Of a stretch of 64,000 bases of DNA, positions 34,239 through 42,961 are shown piece after piece (the first letter of the stretch is position 1; each line of letters begins with the position of its first letter). The notes under the pieces are model-generated. The model was not told the DNA's origin. It saw nothing but the letters and a program-made list of their open reading frames with translations, and made no database searches. The DNA is from Pseudogemmobacter bohemicus (GTDB lineage: Bacteria > Pseudomonadota > Alphaproteobacteria > Rhodobacterales > Rhodobacteraceae): the NCBI RefSeq assembly GCF_003290025.1, contig NZ_QNHG01000002.1, forward strand, positions 508,941 through 572,940, written 5' to 3'. The position numbers and the translations under genes are program-made.

Positions 34239-35231
34239 TCAGGCCGCATCAGGCCCGGCTGCGAGGCGTGAAATCGTTCTGATCTTGGCAATCTTGCGAT
34301 ATTCGCGCGGCGTCATGCCGGTTTCCTGCCGGAAGGTGCGGTTGAAATTCGACAGGTTGGAAAACCCCGCCTCAAAGCCGGCATCGGTGATCGCGATATC
34401 TGTCTCAGCCAGAAGGCTGCAGACGCGGGAAATTCGTACCGCGCGCTGATAGTCCGTGAAGGTCATTCCCGTCAGCGCCCGGAAACTGCGCGAGAAGGCC
34501 GAGGGCGCCGCCCGGACACTCCTTGCCGCCTCATACATGGTGATGGCGGGGTTTGACTGCAGCAACTGGATGGCATCATTGACGCGGGCGTGGCGGCCGC
34601 TGGCATGCGGCGCATAGCCCGAGACAAAGCCAGGACTGGCCAGCAGCCTGATATTCTCTGCCCGGGCAAAAAGCGCCAGAATCCCGACAAAGAGGCCCAG
34701 CCCCTGGGCGGGCGGCGCCTGCTCCAGCGCAATCATCAGCGCGCCTGCCTCAGCGGCCTCTTCTCCACGCAATTCGATGCCCCGTTCTGCCAGCGGCAGA
34801 AGCGTCTGAAGCGGGCGCAGTTCCGCGAGGCGCGGCCCGGCATCCAGAAGATGCCCGGCATTGAATTGCAGCACATAGTCACGGCCAGGCGCGACAAGCC
34901 CGGGGGACACCCAGTTATGCGGCAGATTGCTGCCGCAAAGCGCGATATGACCGGGTTCAAAACTGCCGATATGGTCACCGACATAGACGAAACCGCGGGC
35001 TTCGGGGATGAAATGGATCTCCCATTCGGGATGGTAGTTCCAGGTACAAAGCGGGTGCGGGTAGTCATCGCGCCGTATCAGATAGGAACGCTCCTCGGGA
35101 ATGCGGATGCTTTCGCGCGTAGCCTCGGTGGGGCGGAGCGCCAGCGGCAGAGGCGAATCGCTGTCTTCCGACAGATCGACCAGGCGGTGCCGCTGCAGCC
35201 TTGTTTGCGCCAAAGGTGGTGATTTCTGCAT
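34239..35231 (-). CDS. AraC-family transcriptional regulator
   Basis: This 330-residue regulator has an N-terminal cupin-like sensing domain (RDDYPHPLCTWNYHPEWEIHFIPEARGFVYVGDHIGSFEPGHIALCGSNLPHNW). A C-terminal AraC DNA-binding domain follows (ITMYEAARSVRAAPSAFSRSFRALTGMTFTDYQR, then DAGFEAGFSNLSNFNRTFRQETGMTPREYR). The start is taken as the ATG at 35231; a TTG two codons upstream is also in frame. It is divergent from a carbohydrate ABC transporter operon with a xylitol-dehydrogenase-like gene. It probably activates that operon in response to the sugar or polyol. Confidence 0.9.
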   Translation of the reverse strand: MQKSPPLAQTRLQRHRLVDLSEDSDSPLPLALRPTEATRESIRIPEERSYLIRRDDYPHPLCTWNYHPEWEIHFIPEARGFVYVGDHIGSFEPGHIALCGSNLPHNWVSPGLVAPGRDYVLQFNAGHLLDAGPRLAELRPLQTLLPLAERGIELRGEEAAEAGALMIALEQAPPAQGLGLFVGILALFARAENIRLLASPGFVSGYAPHASGRHARVNDAIQLLQSNPAITMYEAARSVRAAPSAFSRSFRALTGMTFTDYQRAVRISRVCSLLAETDIAITDAGFEAGFSNLSNFNRTFRQETGMTPREYRKIAKIRTISRLAAGPDAA

Positions 35232-35371
35232 CTGCAAACGCTGTTTTCTGGTAGATTACTGCATAATAGTATCAGAAATGCGCAAGTGAAAAGCTAGTGA
35301 CAACGACGCTTTCAGGAAACTCTTAAGGAGCACATTCGGGGAAAACCCCGGGCTCTTGGGAGGAGACCACT

Positions 35372-36619
35372 GTGAAACGGACATTTGCATCCGCCAGCAT
35401 CCTGGCGGTTCTTTTTAGCACTGCCGCCTGGGCGGAACCTATCTGCAACAATGACTTGCGCATTCTGGCGCAGCCCCGGGACGGGCTGACCCTGCTGGAG
35501 GAATATGTCGATGAATTCGAAGAGCTTTCCGGAGCGGGCTTTGAGATCGACTATCTGAACGAGAATGACCGTCGCGCGAAATCACAGGCCGATGCCTCGA
35601 CCGTCGGCAGCTACGATGTGTATTATGTTGATGAGGCCAACCTGCCGCTCTTTGCCTCTTCGGGCTGGATCGTGCCGCTGGACGGCTATTACCCTTCTGA
35701 ATACGATTATGAAGATTTCGACGCCGGGATGCGCACGGTCGCCAGCTATGAGGGCAAGCAATGGTTTGCCCCGATCCAGGGCGGCGGCGATCTGCTGGTC
35801 TGGCGCACCGACCTGCTGGAGGCGGCCGGAATCGCGCCGCCCACGACCTGGGAAGAATACACCGCCGCCGTGGCCGCGCTGCATGATCCCTCGAAGGGGA
35901 TCTACGGCGTCGCCCTGCGCGGCCAGCGTGGATCTGGCGCGAATGTCTGGCGCTGGCTGCCGCTGTTTGCAGCCAATGGTGGCAAATGGGTCGATGAGAG
36001 CGGCGCCTTCGCCTTCAACTCGGAGGCCGCAGTCAAGGCGACCGAAGAGTATCTGGCTTTGTTCAAATATTCCGCGCCCGGCACCCAGACCGGATCGTTC
36101 GATGAATCGACCGGGGCTTTCCGCTCCGGCAAGGTTGCGCTGATCATCGAATCCGCACCGCTCGGCGCGATGTCGAAAGACCCGTCGCAAAGCCAGGTCG
36201 TGGATGTGGTGGCTTTCGCGCCCCCGCCCACACCGCTGCCGGGCTCGGGCTATGCCCATGGTTTCGCGATTGCCAGCAAGGCGAACCCGGATGATGCGGA
36301 GAAGGCCTGCGCCGGCCTGTTTGTGGCCTGGTCCACCTCGAAAGAGCAGGAGGCACGTCGTCTGGCCAAGGGGCAGCCAGGCGAGCTGACCCGCAAGAGC
36401 ACTTATGAAAGCCCGGAATATGTGGCGACCTTTGGCGAGAACCTCTCGGTCGCCATGGCCGCAACGGGCGCGAAGACCGAGGTGCTGTTCTGGCAGGATC
36501 CGCGCTGGCAGGAGCTGGGCAATGCCTGGGGTATCTTGCTGGAAGAGCTGATCACCGGCTCGCGCACCGATGTGAAGGGCGCGCTGAACGAGCTCGATAC
36601 CTTCGCCAAATCTCTCTGA
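35372..36619 (+). CDS. Carbohydrate ABC transporter substrate-binding protein (family 1)
   Basis: This 415-residue periplasmic protein starts at a GTG behind GGGAGGAGACC. The signal peptide is MKRTFASASILAVLFSTAAWA, cut before EPICNN. Mature blocks are those of the MalE/UgpB-type family: DVYYVDEANLPLFASSGWIVPLD, GVALRGQRGSGANVWRWLP, GKVALIIESAPLGAM and YAHGFAIASKANPDDAEKA. It is the first gene of a five-gene plus-strand operon. The adjacent xylitol-dehydrogenase-like enzyme suggests a polyol ligand, but the sequence does not prove it. Confidence 0.92.
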   Translation: MKRTFASASILAVLFSTAAWAEPICNNDLRILAQPRDGLTLLEEYVDEFEELSGAGFEIDYLNENDRRAKSQADASTVGSYDVYYVDEANLPLFASSGWIVPLDGYYPSEYDYEDFDAGMRTVASYEGKQWFAPIQGGGDLLVWRTDLLEAAGIAPPTTWEEYTAAVAALHDPSKGIYGVALRGQRGSGANVWRWLPLFAANGGKWVDESGAFAFNSEAAVKATEEYLALFKYSAPGTQTGSFDESTGAFRSGKVALIIESAPLGAMSKDPSQSQVVDVVAFAPPPTPLPGSGYAHGFAIASKANPDDAEKACAGLFVAWSTSKEQEARRLAKGQPGELTRKSTYESPEYVATFGENLSVAMAATGAKTEVLFWQDPRWQELGNAWGILLEELITGSRTDVKGALNELDTFAKSL

Positions 36620-36685
36620 GTGCAGTGACGCGTGCGGGGCACCTTTCCAGGGTGCCCCCTATTCCCGACTTCCGGGGGGAATCCG

Positions 36686-37549
36686 ATGAGACAAAGAACA
36701 GCCCTTCCCTATCTCTTCCTTGGCCCCGCGCTGGTGGTGCTGGTCATCCTGGCCGCAGTTCCAACCATCTATGCGGTCAATATCTCGCTGCAAAACCGCA
36801 CCCTCAGCGCGCCGGATGCCGATTACGTCTGGTTCGCCAATTATCTGCGTCTTTTCTCGGATGACCGCTTTCTGAACGCGCTCTGGGTCTCGCTGAAATG
36901 GGAACTGCTGACGGTCTCGGCCACGATGGTGGTGGGGATTGGCCTCGCACTTGCGATGTTCGAGGCGGCGAACGCGCGCTGGCGGGCGATCCTGTGCCTG
37001 CTTTTCATCATCCCGGTTTTGCTGCCGCGGGTCTGTGCCGCTTTCGTGTGGAAATTCTCATTCCATCCGCTTTACGGCGCCACGACCTGGCCGGTGCGGG
37101 CGCTGACCGGCGAAACGCCTGATCTTCTTGCGACACCCTGGGGCGCGATGTTGGCCGTGGCCTTTGTCGATGTCTGGCAATGGGGGCTGTTTTTCGCTGT
37201 CATCATCCTGAAACTTCTGGAATCCCTGCCGCCGCAACCGATCGAGGCCGCAAGGATCGACCGCGCTAAGGGCTGGGAAATCCACAGCTTCATCACGCTT
37301 CCGATGCTGAAATTGCCGCTGATATCCCTGGTGCTGGTCAAGGCAATCGAGTCGCTGCGCTCTTTCGATCTCGTCTATGTGATGACGCGGGGCGGGCCAG
37401 GAATTTCGACAGAAACCCTTGATATGTATGCCTATTCCCAGGGCTTCATCGAGGCCGGCAATATCTCATATGCCTCATCTATGGCGGTGATTATGATGGT
37501 GCTGACCGTGGTTATGTTCACCACGATCTGGAAGCGGGTGCAGAAATGA
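36686..37549 (+). CDS. Carbohydrate ABC transporter permease (MalF-like)
   Basis: This 287-residue inner-membrane permease has six hydrophobic segments (first LPYLFLGPALVVLVILAAVPTIYAV) and the EAA loop PIEAARIDRAKGWEIHSFITLPMLKLPL that contacts the ATPase. The ATG at 36686 is preceded by GGGGGAA; the open frame upstream is not needed. It overlaps the next permease by four bases (ATGA). Together they form a heterodimeric channel of the MalFG type. Confidence 0.93.
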   Translation: MRQRTALPYLFLGPALVVLVILAAVPTIYAVNISLQNRTLSAPDADYVWFANYLRLFSDDRFLNALWVSLKWELLTVSATMVVGIGLALAMFEAANARWRAILCLLFIIPVLLPRVCAAFVWKFSFHPLYGATTWPVRALTGETPDLLATPWGAMLAVAFVDVWQWGLFFAVIILKLLESLPPQPIEAARIDRAKGWEIHSFITLPMLKLPLISLVLVKAIESLRSFDLVYVMTRGGPGISTETLDMYAYSQGFIEAGNISYASSMAVIMMVLTVVMFTTIWKRVQK

Positions 37550-38364
37550 AGCTTTCAACCCTTCTTCTGCGCCTCTTGCTGATATTGGCCGGGCTGCTCG
37601 TTGTGCTGCCGCTTTTGTGGACGCTGCTCAATGCCTTCAAGACCAATGCCGATCTGCTGGTCTCGACGCCGAAACTGTTCTTCACGCCGGTGTGGGACAA
37701 TATGGATTATGTGCTGAACCGCCGTTCAGTGGCGCGGGCGCTGGTCAATTCGCTGATCATCTGTTCCTCGGCGGTGGCGCTTGGTGCGCTGCTTGGCGTG
37801 CCGGCAGCCTATGTGATCGCGCGGTACAAAAACCGGGTCACGCGTGAGGCCCAGTTCTTCGCCCTGTCGCTGCGCTTCCTTCCGCCGGTCGCGGTGGCGA
37901 TCCCGATGATGGTGATCTGGCTGGGCCTTGGCCTTTATGACAGCCGCCTGTCGCTGATCGTGACCTATATGACGATCACGGTCTCGATCACGATCTGGCT
38001 GTCAATCCCGGCCTTCGAGCGGGTGCCGATGGCCGTCGAAGAGGCTGCCCGCGTCGACCGTCTTGGCCCCTACGCCACCTTCTTCCTGATCGCATTGCCG
38101 ATTGCGCGGCTCCAGATCCTCTCAGCCATCGCGTTTTCCTTCATCCTGGTCTGGAACGAGTTCCTGCTGGCGATGATGCTGACCACCTCGCGGGCCAAGA
38201 CACTGCCGATCATAGCCTCCGAGATGTCGCAGCTTGGCATGAATGTGCCCTGGGGCATCCTGAATGCCGCCGTGGTGCTCTTGTCGCTGCCGCCTCTGAT
38301 CCTGCTTGCGCTGATCGGCGCCGGGATGAACTCCGCTTTTTCCAGAAAATCCGCTCAGGACTGA
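37546..38364 (+). CDS. Carbohydrate ABC transporter permease (MalG-like)
   Basis: This 272-residue permease has six membrane segments (first LLLRLLLILAGLLVVLPLLWTLLNAFK) and the EAA loop PMAVEEAARVDRLGPYATFFLIALPIARLQ. It ends six bases before the dehydrogenase gene. The ATGA overlap with the MalF-like gene indicates coupled translation and equal amounts of the two channel halves. Confidence 0.93.
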   Translation: MKLSTLLLRLLLILAGLLVVLPLLWTLLNAFKTNADLLVSTPKLFFTPVWDNMDYVLNRRSVARALVNSLIICSSAVALGALLGVPAAYVIARYKNRVTREAQFFALSLRFLPPVAVAIPMMVIWLGLGLYDSRLSLIVTYMTITVSITIWLSIPAFERVPMAVEEAARVDRLGPYATFFLIALPIARLQILSAIAFSFILVWNEFLLAMMLTTSRAKTLPIIASEMSQLGMNVPWGILNAAVVLLSLPPLILLALIGAGMNSAFSRKSAQD

Positions 38365-38370
38365 CAAAAA

Positions 38371-39423
38371 ATGAAAGCTCTCGTTCTTGAACGTGTCGGC
38401 GAACTCGCCCTGCGCGATATCGACCTGCCGACCCGGATGGGCCCCGATGATGTGCGCATCCGCCTGCATACGGTGGGAATCTGTGGCTCGGATGTGCATT
38501 ACTATACCCATGGCCGGATCGGTGATTTCGTGGTGAACGCGCCGATGGTGCTGGGGCATGAGGCTTCGGGCACGGTGATCGGGGTTGGCGCGAATGTCCG
38601 CCACCTGGCTGTCGGAGACAGGGTCTGTATGGAGCCGGGCATTCCCGATCCGACCTCGCGTGCCACGAAGCTCGGGATCTACAATGTTGATCCGGCAGTG
38701 ACATTCTGGGCGACGCCGCCGGTGCATGGCGTTCTGGTGCCGGAAACCGTGCATCCGGCCGCCTTCACCTACCGCCTGCCCGACACTGTCTCCTTTGCCG
38801 AAGGCGCGATGGTCGAGCCTTTCGCCGTCGGCATGCAAGCCGCCAAACGCGCGCGGATCGAGCCGGGTGATACCGCCGTGGTGATCGGCGCGGGCACGAT
38901 CGGCATCATGGTGGCGCTGGCAGCCCTTGCCGGAGGCTGCGCGCGGGTGCTGATCTCGGACCTGTCCGCAACAAAGCTTGCCATTGCGGCCGGTTATAAG
39001 GGGATCACCGGCATCAATATCCGCGAGATGTCGCTGCCCGAAGTCGTCGCGCGCGAAACCGAAGGCTGGGGCACCGATATCGTTTTTGAATGTTCGGGCG
39101 CCGCCCCGGCGATGAAGGATCTGTTCCGCATCCTGCGCCCGGGCGGCACGGTGGTTTTCGTCGGCCTGCCACCGGATCCGGTGGCGCTGGACATTTCAGG
39201 CGCCACGGCCCGCGAATGCCGGATGGAGACGGTGTTCCGCTATGCCAATGTCTATGATCGCGCGCTGGCCCTGATCGGCGCCGGCAAGGTGGATCTGAAA
39301 CCGCTGATCTCGGCCACCTTTCCGTTCGAGGACAGCATTGCCGCCTTTGAACGCGCGGCCGAGGCGCGGCCCGAAGATGTGAAACTCCAGATCCTGGTCA
39401 ATCCGGCAAGCGAGGCTGAGTGA
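38371..39423 (+). CDS. Xylitol dehydrogenase-like zinc-dependent MDR enzyme
   Basis: This 350-residue medium-chain dehydrogenase has the catalytic-zinc Cys in [20 protein letters not shown] with its His-Glu pair, and the Rossmann motif [19 protein letters not shown]. The structural-zinc loop is replaced by [35 protein letters not shown], a form I know from bacterial xylitol dehydrogenases that lack the second zinc. It oxidises a polyol with NAD. Its place inside the ABC operon, between permease and ATPase genes, indicates that the imported compound is its substrate: xylitol, sorbitol or a similar polyol. Confidence 0.87.
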   Translation: MKALVLERVGELALRDIDLPTRMGPDDVRIRLHTVGICGSDVHYYTHGRIGDFVVNAPMVLGHEASGTVIGVGANVRHLAVGDRVCMEPGIPDPTSRATKLGIYNVDPAVTFWATPPVHGVLVPETVHPAAFTYRLPDTVSFAEGAMVEPFAVGMQAAKRARIEPGDTAVVIGAGTIGIMVALAALAGGCARVLISDLSATKLAIAAGYKGITGINIREMSLPEVVARETEGWGTDIVFECSGAAPAMKDLFRILRPGGTVVFVGLPPDPVALDISGATARECRMETVFRYANVYDRALALIGAGKVDLKPLISATFPFEDSIAAFERAAEARPEDVKLQILVNPASEAE

Positions 39424-39424
39424 G

Positions 39425-40483
39425 ATGGCACATGTAGAATGCCGCAATATCCGCAAATCCTATGGCGGGCATGAGGTTATCCGCGATTTCAACCTCTCGG
39501 TTTCCGACCATGAATTCGTGGCTTTTCTTGGCCCTTCGGGCTGCGGGAAATCGACGATCCTGCGCATGGTGGCAGGGCTGGAGGAAATCTCCGGCGGCGA
39601 TCTGATGATCGGGGGGGCGCGGATGAATGATCGCGACCCAGGGGATCGCGGCATCGCCATGGTGTTCCAGAATTACGCGCTTTATCCGCATATGTCGGTG
39701 CGCGGCAACATCACGTTCGCGCTTGAACGCGCGGGCGTGGCAAAAGATGAGATCGCGCGCCGCCTTGGCGCGGTGGTCGAGACGCTGGGGCTGGGGGCCT
39801 ATCTTGAGCGCAAGCCGACCGAATTGTCGGGCGGTCAGCAGCAACGCGTCGCCATCGCCCGCGCGATGATCAAGACACCCGAGGTCTTTCTGTTCGATGA
39901 ACCGCTCTCCAACCTTGATGCGCGGCTGCGCGGGCATTTGCGGGTCGAAATCGCAAAGCTGCACCGTGCGCTGAAAACCACCTCGATCTATGTCACCCAT
40001 GACCAGCTGGAAGCGATGACTCTGGCGGACCGGATCGTTCTGATGAACCAGGGCCGGATCGAACAGATGGGTACGCCGGAAGAGATCTATACCCGTCCCG
40101 CCACACTGTTCGCGGCGGGGTTCATCGGCACGCCGAACATGAATTTCCTCGAATTAGAGGCCGCCGAAGGCCGGCTTCGCGATGGGGTGCTGGACCTTGC
40201 GGCTCCTTTCGCACTGGCTCCGGGAAAAGTGACGCTGGGGATCCGGCCGGGGGCGGTTAAGCTGGTCGCCGAAGGAGACCCCGGCGCCTTCCCGGTCCTG
40301 GCCGAGCGGGACGAATTCCACGGTGAAACCCGGCTTCTGGCGCTCAGAAGCGGGTCGCAGAGTTTGCTCGCAGCGATTCCTGCCACAGTAAGAATTGCCG
40401 AGGGCGAGCGTCTGTGGGCCAGAGTTGAGGAAGCGGCAATGCATGTTTTCGATACAGGCAGCGGCATGCGCCTCGCCGCATGA
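39425..40483 (+). CDS. Carbohydrate ABC transporter ATP-binding protein (MalK/UgpC-like)
   Basis: This 352-residue ATPase has Walker A GPSGCGKSTILRMV, signature LSGGQQQRVAIARAM, Walker B VFLFDEPLSNLDARLR and the switch His in THDQLEAM. A C-terminal TOBE-type regulatory domain (~240-352) includes LGIRPGAVKLV. It energises the MalFG-like permeases upstream. The gene starts one base after the dehydrogenase stop. It is the last gene of the operon; degraded insertion-sequence DNA follows. Confidence 0.94.
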   Translation: MAHVECRNIRKSYGGHEVIRDFNLSVSDHEFVAFLGPSGCGKSTILRMVAGLEEISGGDLMIGGARMNDRDPGDRGIAMVFQNYALYPHMSVRGNITFALERAGVAKDEIARRLGAVVETLGLGAYLERKPTELSGGQQQRVAIARAMIKTPEVFLFDEPLSNLDARLRGHLRVEIAKLHRALKTTSIYVTHDQLEAMTLADRIVLMNQGRIEQMGTPEEIYTRPATLFAAGFIGTPNMNFLELEAAEGRLRDGVLDLAAPFALAPGKVTLGIRPGAVKLVAEGDPGAFPVLAERDEFHGETRLLALRSGSQSLLAAIPATVRIAEGERLWARVEEAAMHVFDTGSGMRLAA

Positions 40484-40496
40484 CCGGCGGCTTCCG

Positions 40497-41150
40497 AAGG
40501 CTTACACCAAGGCATCTGCCCGGCACGTCCGGCAGCAAAGGGCAGCTGGTGTTGCACACCTGGCTGGTGATGGCGGTTTGATTGCAGATCTCCGCGCCGG
40601 CGGAGAGGTTCAGTGCCAAATCACCCTGCAGCGCGCGCCGCTGCCGGAACCGGCCCGCACGGGAGGCCAGCATCCAGGGGATGGCCCAGGGCGGTCTGAT
40701 CAGCTCTTCGCCTGCCTGGCAGACACAGACCTCGCGTTTCGGATCACGGGCGAAACCGGTCTTCACACAGATGCCCCTGGCAGCATTACCGTGATGGCCG
40801 GGCGCAGCACGGTGGTGGTGATGCCCGTGAATAACCCTTGTCGGCAATGGCGTGCAGGTCGTCGCGGTGGCGGCCTCTTTGGCTGCGATCCCCATCGGGC
40901 TGAGCTGGTCGCGGTCAAACCCTGACCGGAGACCTCATGCACGACGATGATGGGGCTCCCGACAACAATGGCGCGTTGAACAGTATAGCCGGCCATGCTG
41001 CTGTTTCGGGCGCTCGTCGCCATTGCGCGGGCGTCCGGATCGGTGAGGGAGAACTGCCGGTCCGGGGCATCGGCCAGGGCTTTGCCTGTCGCCTGCAGTC
41101 GCACTATTGCCTGCCGGATGCAGCCGTAGCGGCGGGTCAGGAGCATGGCG
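40497..41150 (-). mobile_element. Relic of an IS1182-family transposase gene
   Basis: Minus-strand frames carry broken transposase text. FSLTDPDARAMATSARNSSMAGYTVQ and IIVVHEVSGQGL lie in one frame (~41060-40910). FTGITTTVLRPAITVMLPG is the remnant of the DKGYF-type block. GICVKTGFARDPKREVCVCQAGEEL (~40790-40690), the cysteine-bearing CPAGE block, is in another. These are typical of IS1182-family DDE transposases. Several frameshifts separate the pieces and no terminal repeats were found, so the element is dead. Confidence 0.62.
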
Positions 41151-41414
41151 GGCTACCGCCATGCAGGCACGCCCAGGCCGGCGATTTCCGCACGGCACGT
41201 TGATCTGCTGCGAGATTCGGGGCGCGTCGGTTCCTCCCGCTGCAGGTCTGCCGCTGCCCGCGCGTGGCCAGAACATGCCAAACGGTCTGGTCGTCGATGG
41301 CCCCAAGGGCTGGCTGCAACCGGCCACCACCGGCTTCCTTGCCTGTGTTTCGACCATCAAAGGGCAGAGATCGCGCGCCGTAACAGGAAGATGACGTGTC
41401 GGGCATAAAAATTA
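41151..41414. other. Gap upstream of the preA-like gene, no gene recognised
   Basis: Open frames here are Arg/Pro-rich and match nothing I know. The stretch may hold the degraded 5' part of the IS1182 relic. It ends in the AT-rich promoter region of the preA-like gene. Confidence 0.4.
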
Positions 41415-41430
41415 TTGACTGATTGGTAAA
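41415..41430. promoter_or_regulatory. RutR-like operator candidate upstream of the preA-like gene
   Basis: The sequence TTGACTGATTGGTAAA matches 11 of 14 defined positions of the RutR consensus TTGACCAnnTGGTCAA. RutR is a TetR-family regulator of pyrimidine breakdown in proteobacteria, and the next gene resembles a pyrimidine-catabolic enzyme. A TATAAG that could serve as a -10 lies at 41443-41448. The match is by eye. Confidence 0.4.
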
Positions 41431-41468
41431 AATAACCGGTGCTATAAGTCAGGAACCCGGAGTGCGCC

Positions 41469-42566
41469 ATGCCCTATGAGCTTGCTACAAACTTCACAGG
41501 TCTTCAGTTCGTAAACCCCTTCGTTCTGGCCTCTGCGCCGCCGACCGAAAGCAAAGCCAAAATCCTCAGGGCATTCGAGGCGGGCTGGGGAGGGGTCGTC
41601 ACCAAGACCATCGGCATGCACCCGGTTGAAAACGTGGCCGGTCCGAAAACCATCTATCAGCGCGCCAGCGACACCAAACCCTATGTCTCGCGCTACAAGC
41701 GGCCTGACACCGTGTCCCATTCATCCTGGAACTGGGAACTGATCTCGGACCAGCCGCTGGATCTGTGGCTGCCGGATCTGGAAGAGATCAAGACCACTTA
41801 TCCGGACCGTATGCTCATCGGCTCGATCATGGCCGGCGCCGGCGGTGAAGAGGAAATGGAACACTGGCGCAAGCTCGCCCGGTCTGTCGTGGCAGCCGGA
41901 TGCGATGCGATCGAGCTGAACATGTCCTGCCCCCATATGGACCGCAAGGATATGGGCGCGCATATCGCCAATGATGAGACGATCATCCGACAGGTGCTGA
42001 GGGCCGTGAAAGAGGCGGTTTCCGTTCCGATCTGGGTCAAGCTGACGCCGTCCTCCTCGTCGCTGATTGACGGCGCGCGCGCGGCCTATGACGCCGGTGC
42101 GGCCTCGATTTCACTGTGCAACACCTTCCCCTCATTGCCACTGATGGACCCCGAGACCCTGAAATTCGAGGTCGAGGTAGACGGGTTCGTCACCTCCGGC
42201 GGCCTCGGCGGGCTGGCCATCCTGCATCAGGCGCTCCAGCGGGTTTCCGATATCGCGCGCGCCTGTCCCGACAAGGCGATTTCCGGCATAGGCGGGATCC
42301 GTGGGTTTCGCGAAGCCTTCAACTTCATTGTCCATGGGGCCGGAAACCTGCAGGTCTGCACCGCAGCGATGGAGGACAAGGGCAGCGGCGGCGTCGGCAC
42401 CAATCTCATCAAAGAGCTGACGGGCGATCTTGGCGACTACATGGAGCGCAAGGGATATGCCTCGATTGAAGAGTTTCGCGGGATTGCCTGCGAAAGGGTC
42501 GTCGAACATTCCCGGATCCGCCGCAAAAGCGAGGCCTATAACGGCGGCTACGAGCAATCCGCTTAG
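41469..42566 (+). CDS. preA: PreA-like dihydropyrimidine dehydrogenase subunit lacking the Fe-S domain
   Basis: This 365-residue FMN-binding TIM barrel starts LATNFTGLQFVNPFVLASAPPTESKAKILRAFEAGWGGVVTKTIG. It has the active-site Cys in ELNMSCPHMDRKDMG, followed by WVKLTPSSSS, SGIGGIRGFREAFNFIVHGA and LQVCTAAMEDKGSG. These are the blocks of the catalytic subunit of NAD-dependent dihydropyrimidine dehydrogenase, which reduces uracil and thymine. Typical PreA is ~410-440 residues and ends with a ferredoxin-like domain holding two 4Fe-4S clusters. This protein ends at SEAYNGGYEQSA, before that domain. No preT or hydantoinase gene is nearby. It may be 3'-truncated and replaced, or a variant with another electron donor. 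Confidence 0.83.
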   Translation: MPYELATNFTGLQFVNPFVLASAPPTESKAKILRAFEAGWGGVVTKTIGMHPVENVAGPKTIYQRASDTKPYVSRYKRPDTVSHSSWNWELISDQPLDLWLPDLEEIKTTYPDRMLIGSIMAGAGGEEEMEHWRKLARSVVAAGCDAIELNMSCPHMDRKDMGAHIANDETIIRQVLRAVKEAVSVPIWVKLTPSSSSLIDGARAAYDAGAASISLCNTFPSLPLMDPETLKFEVEVDGFVTSGGLGGLAILHQALQRVSDIARACPDKAISGIGGIRGFREAFNFIVHGAGNLQVCTAAMEDKGSGGVGTNLIKELTGDLGDYMERKGYASIEEFRGIACERVVEHSRIRRKSEAYNGGYEQSA

Positions 42567-42961
42567 CCGCGCCCCGTATTGTACGCCGCTGGAACTGCGC
42601 GCATCCCACCGGTTGCGCCCGGTGCAGGGGGGTGGTGGGACACAGCGCCCGTCAGGCTCTGCGTTCCCCGGACCGCAGATCAGGAGAACCCGGAGGAAAC
42701 CTCAGGACGGACCCAGACCATCGCATCCGGTCCACGCGGGTCGACAGAATAAAATTCCGGCCGGACGCGAAGATTGCCGCAGATCCTGACCTGGGTATCC
42801 GGTTCGCGCGCCCCCTGGCGCCCGGGATGCTGGTGTCGGCGATCAGGGCAAAGATCTCTCGGCAACAGTCGTGTTTCGTAATCGTTTCCTGGCTCCCAGC
42901 TTCCGGCTCTCATCGTGATGGGTTCTTTGGACCCTGGTGCTTGTTGGAATAGATTTTCTCC
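42567..42961. other. 395-base gap without a recognisable gene
   Basis: The gap lies between the preA-like gene and the IS66 relic. Short open frames exist on both strands but none has a family motif. The missing 3' end of preA is not detectable here. The left end of the IS66 element is expected near 42900 but no clear terminal repeat is seen. Confidence 0.45.

Noticed and set aside
40930-41400. Short plus-strand frames in the IS1182 relic region
   Set aside because: They are antisense or out of frame to the transposase text and lack motifs or ribosome sites.
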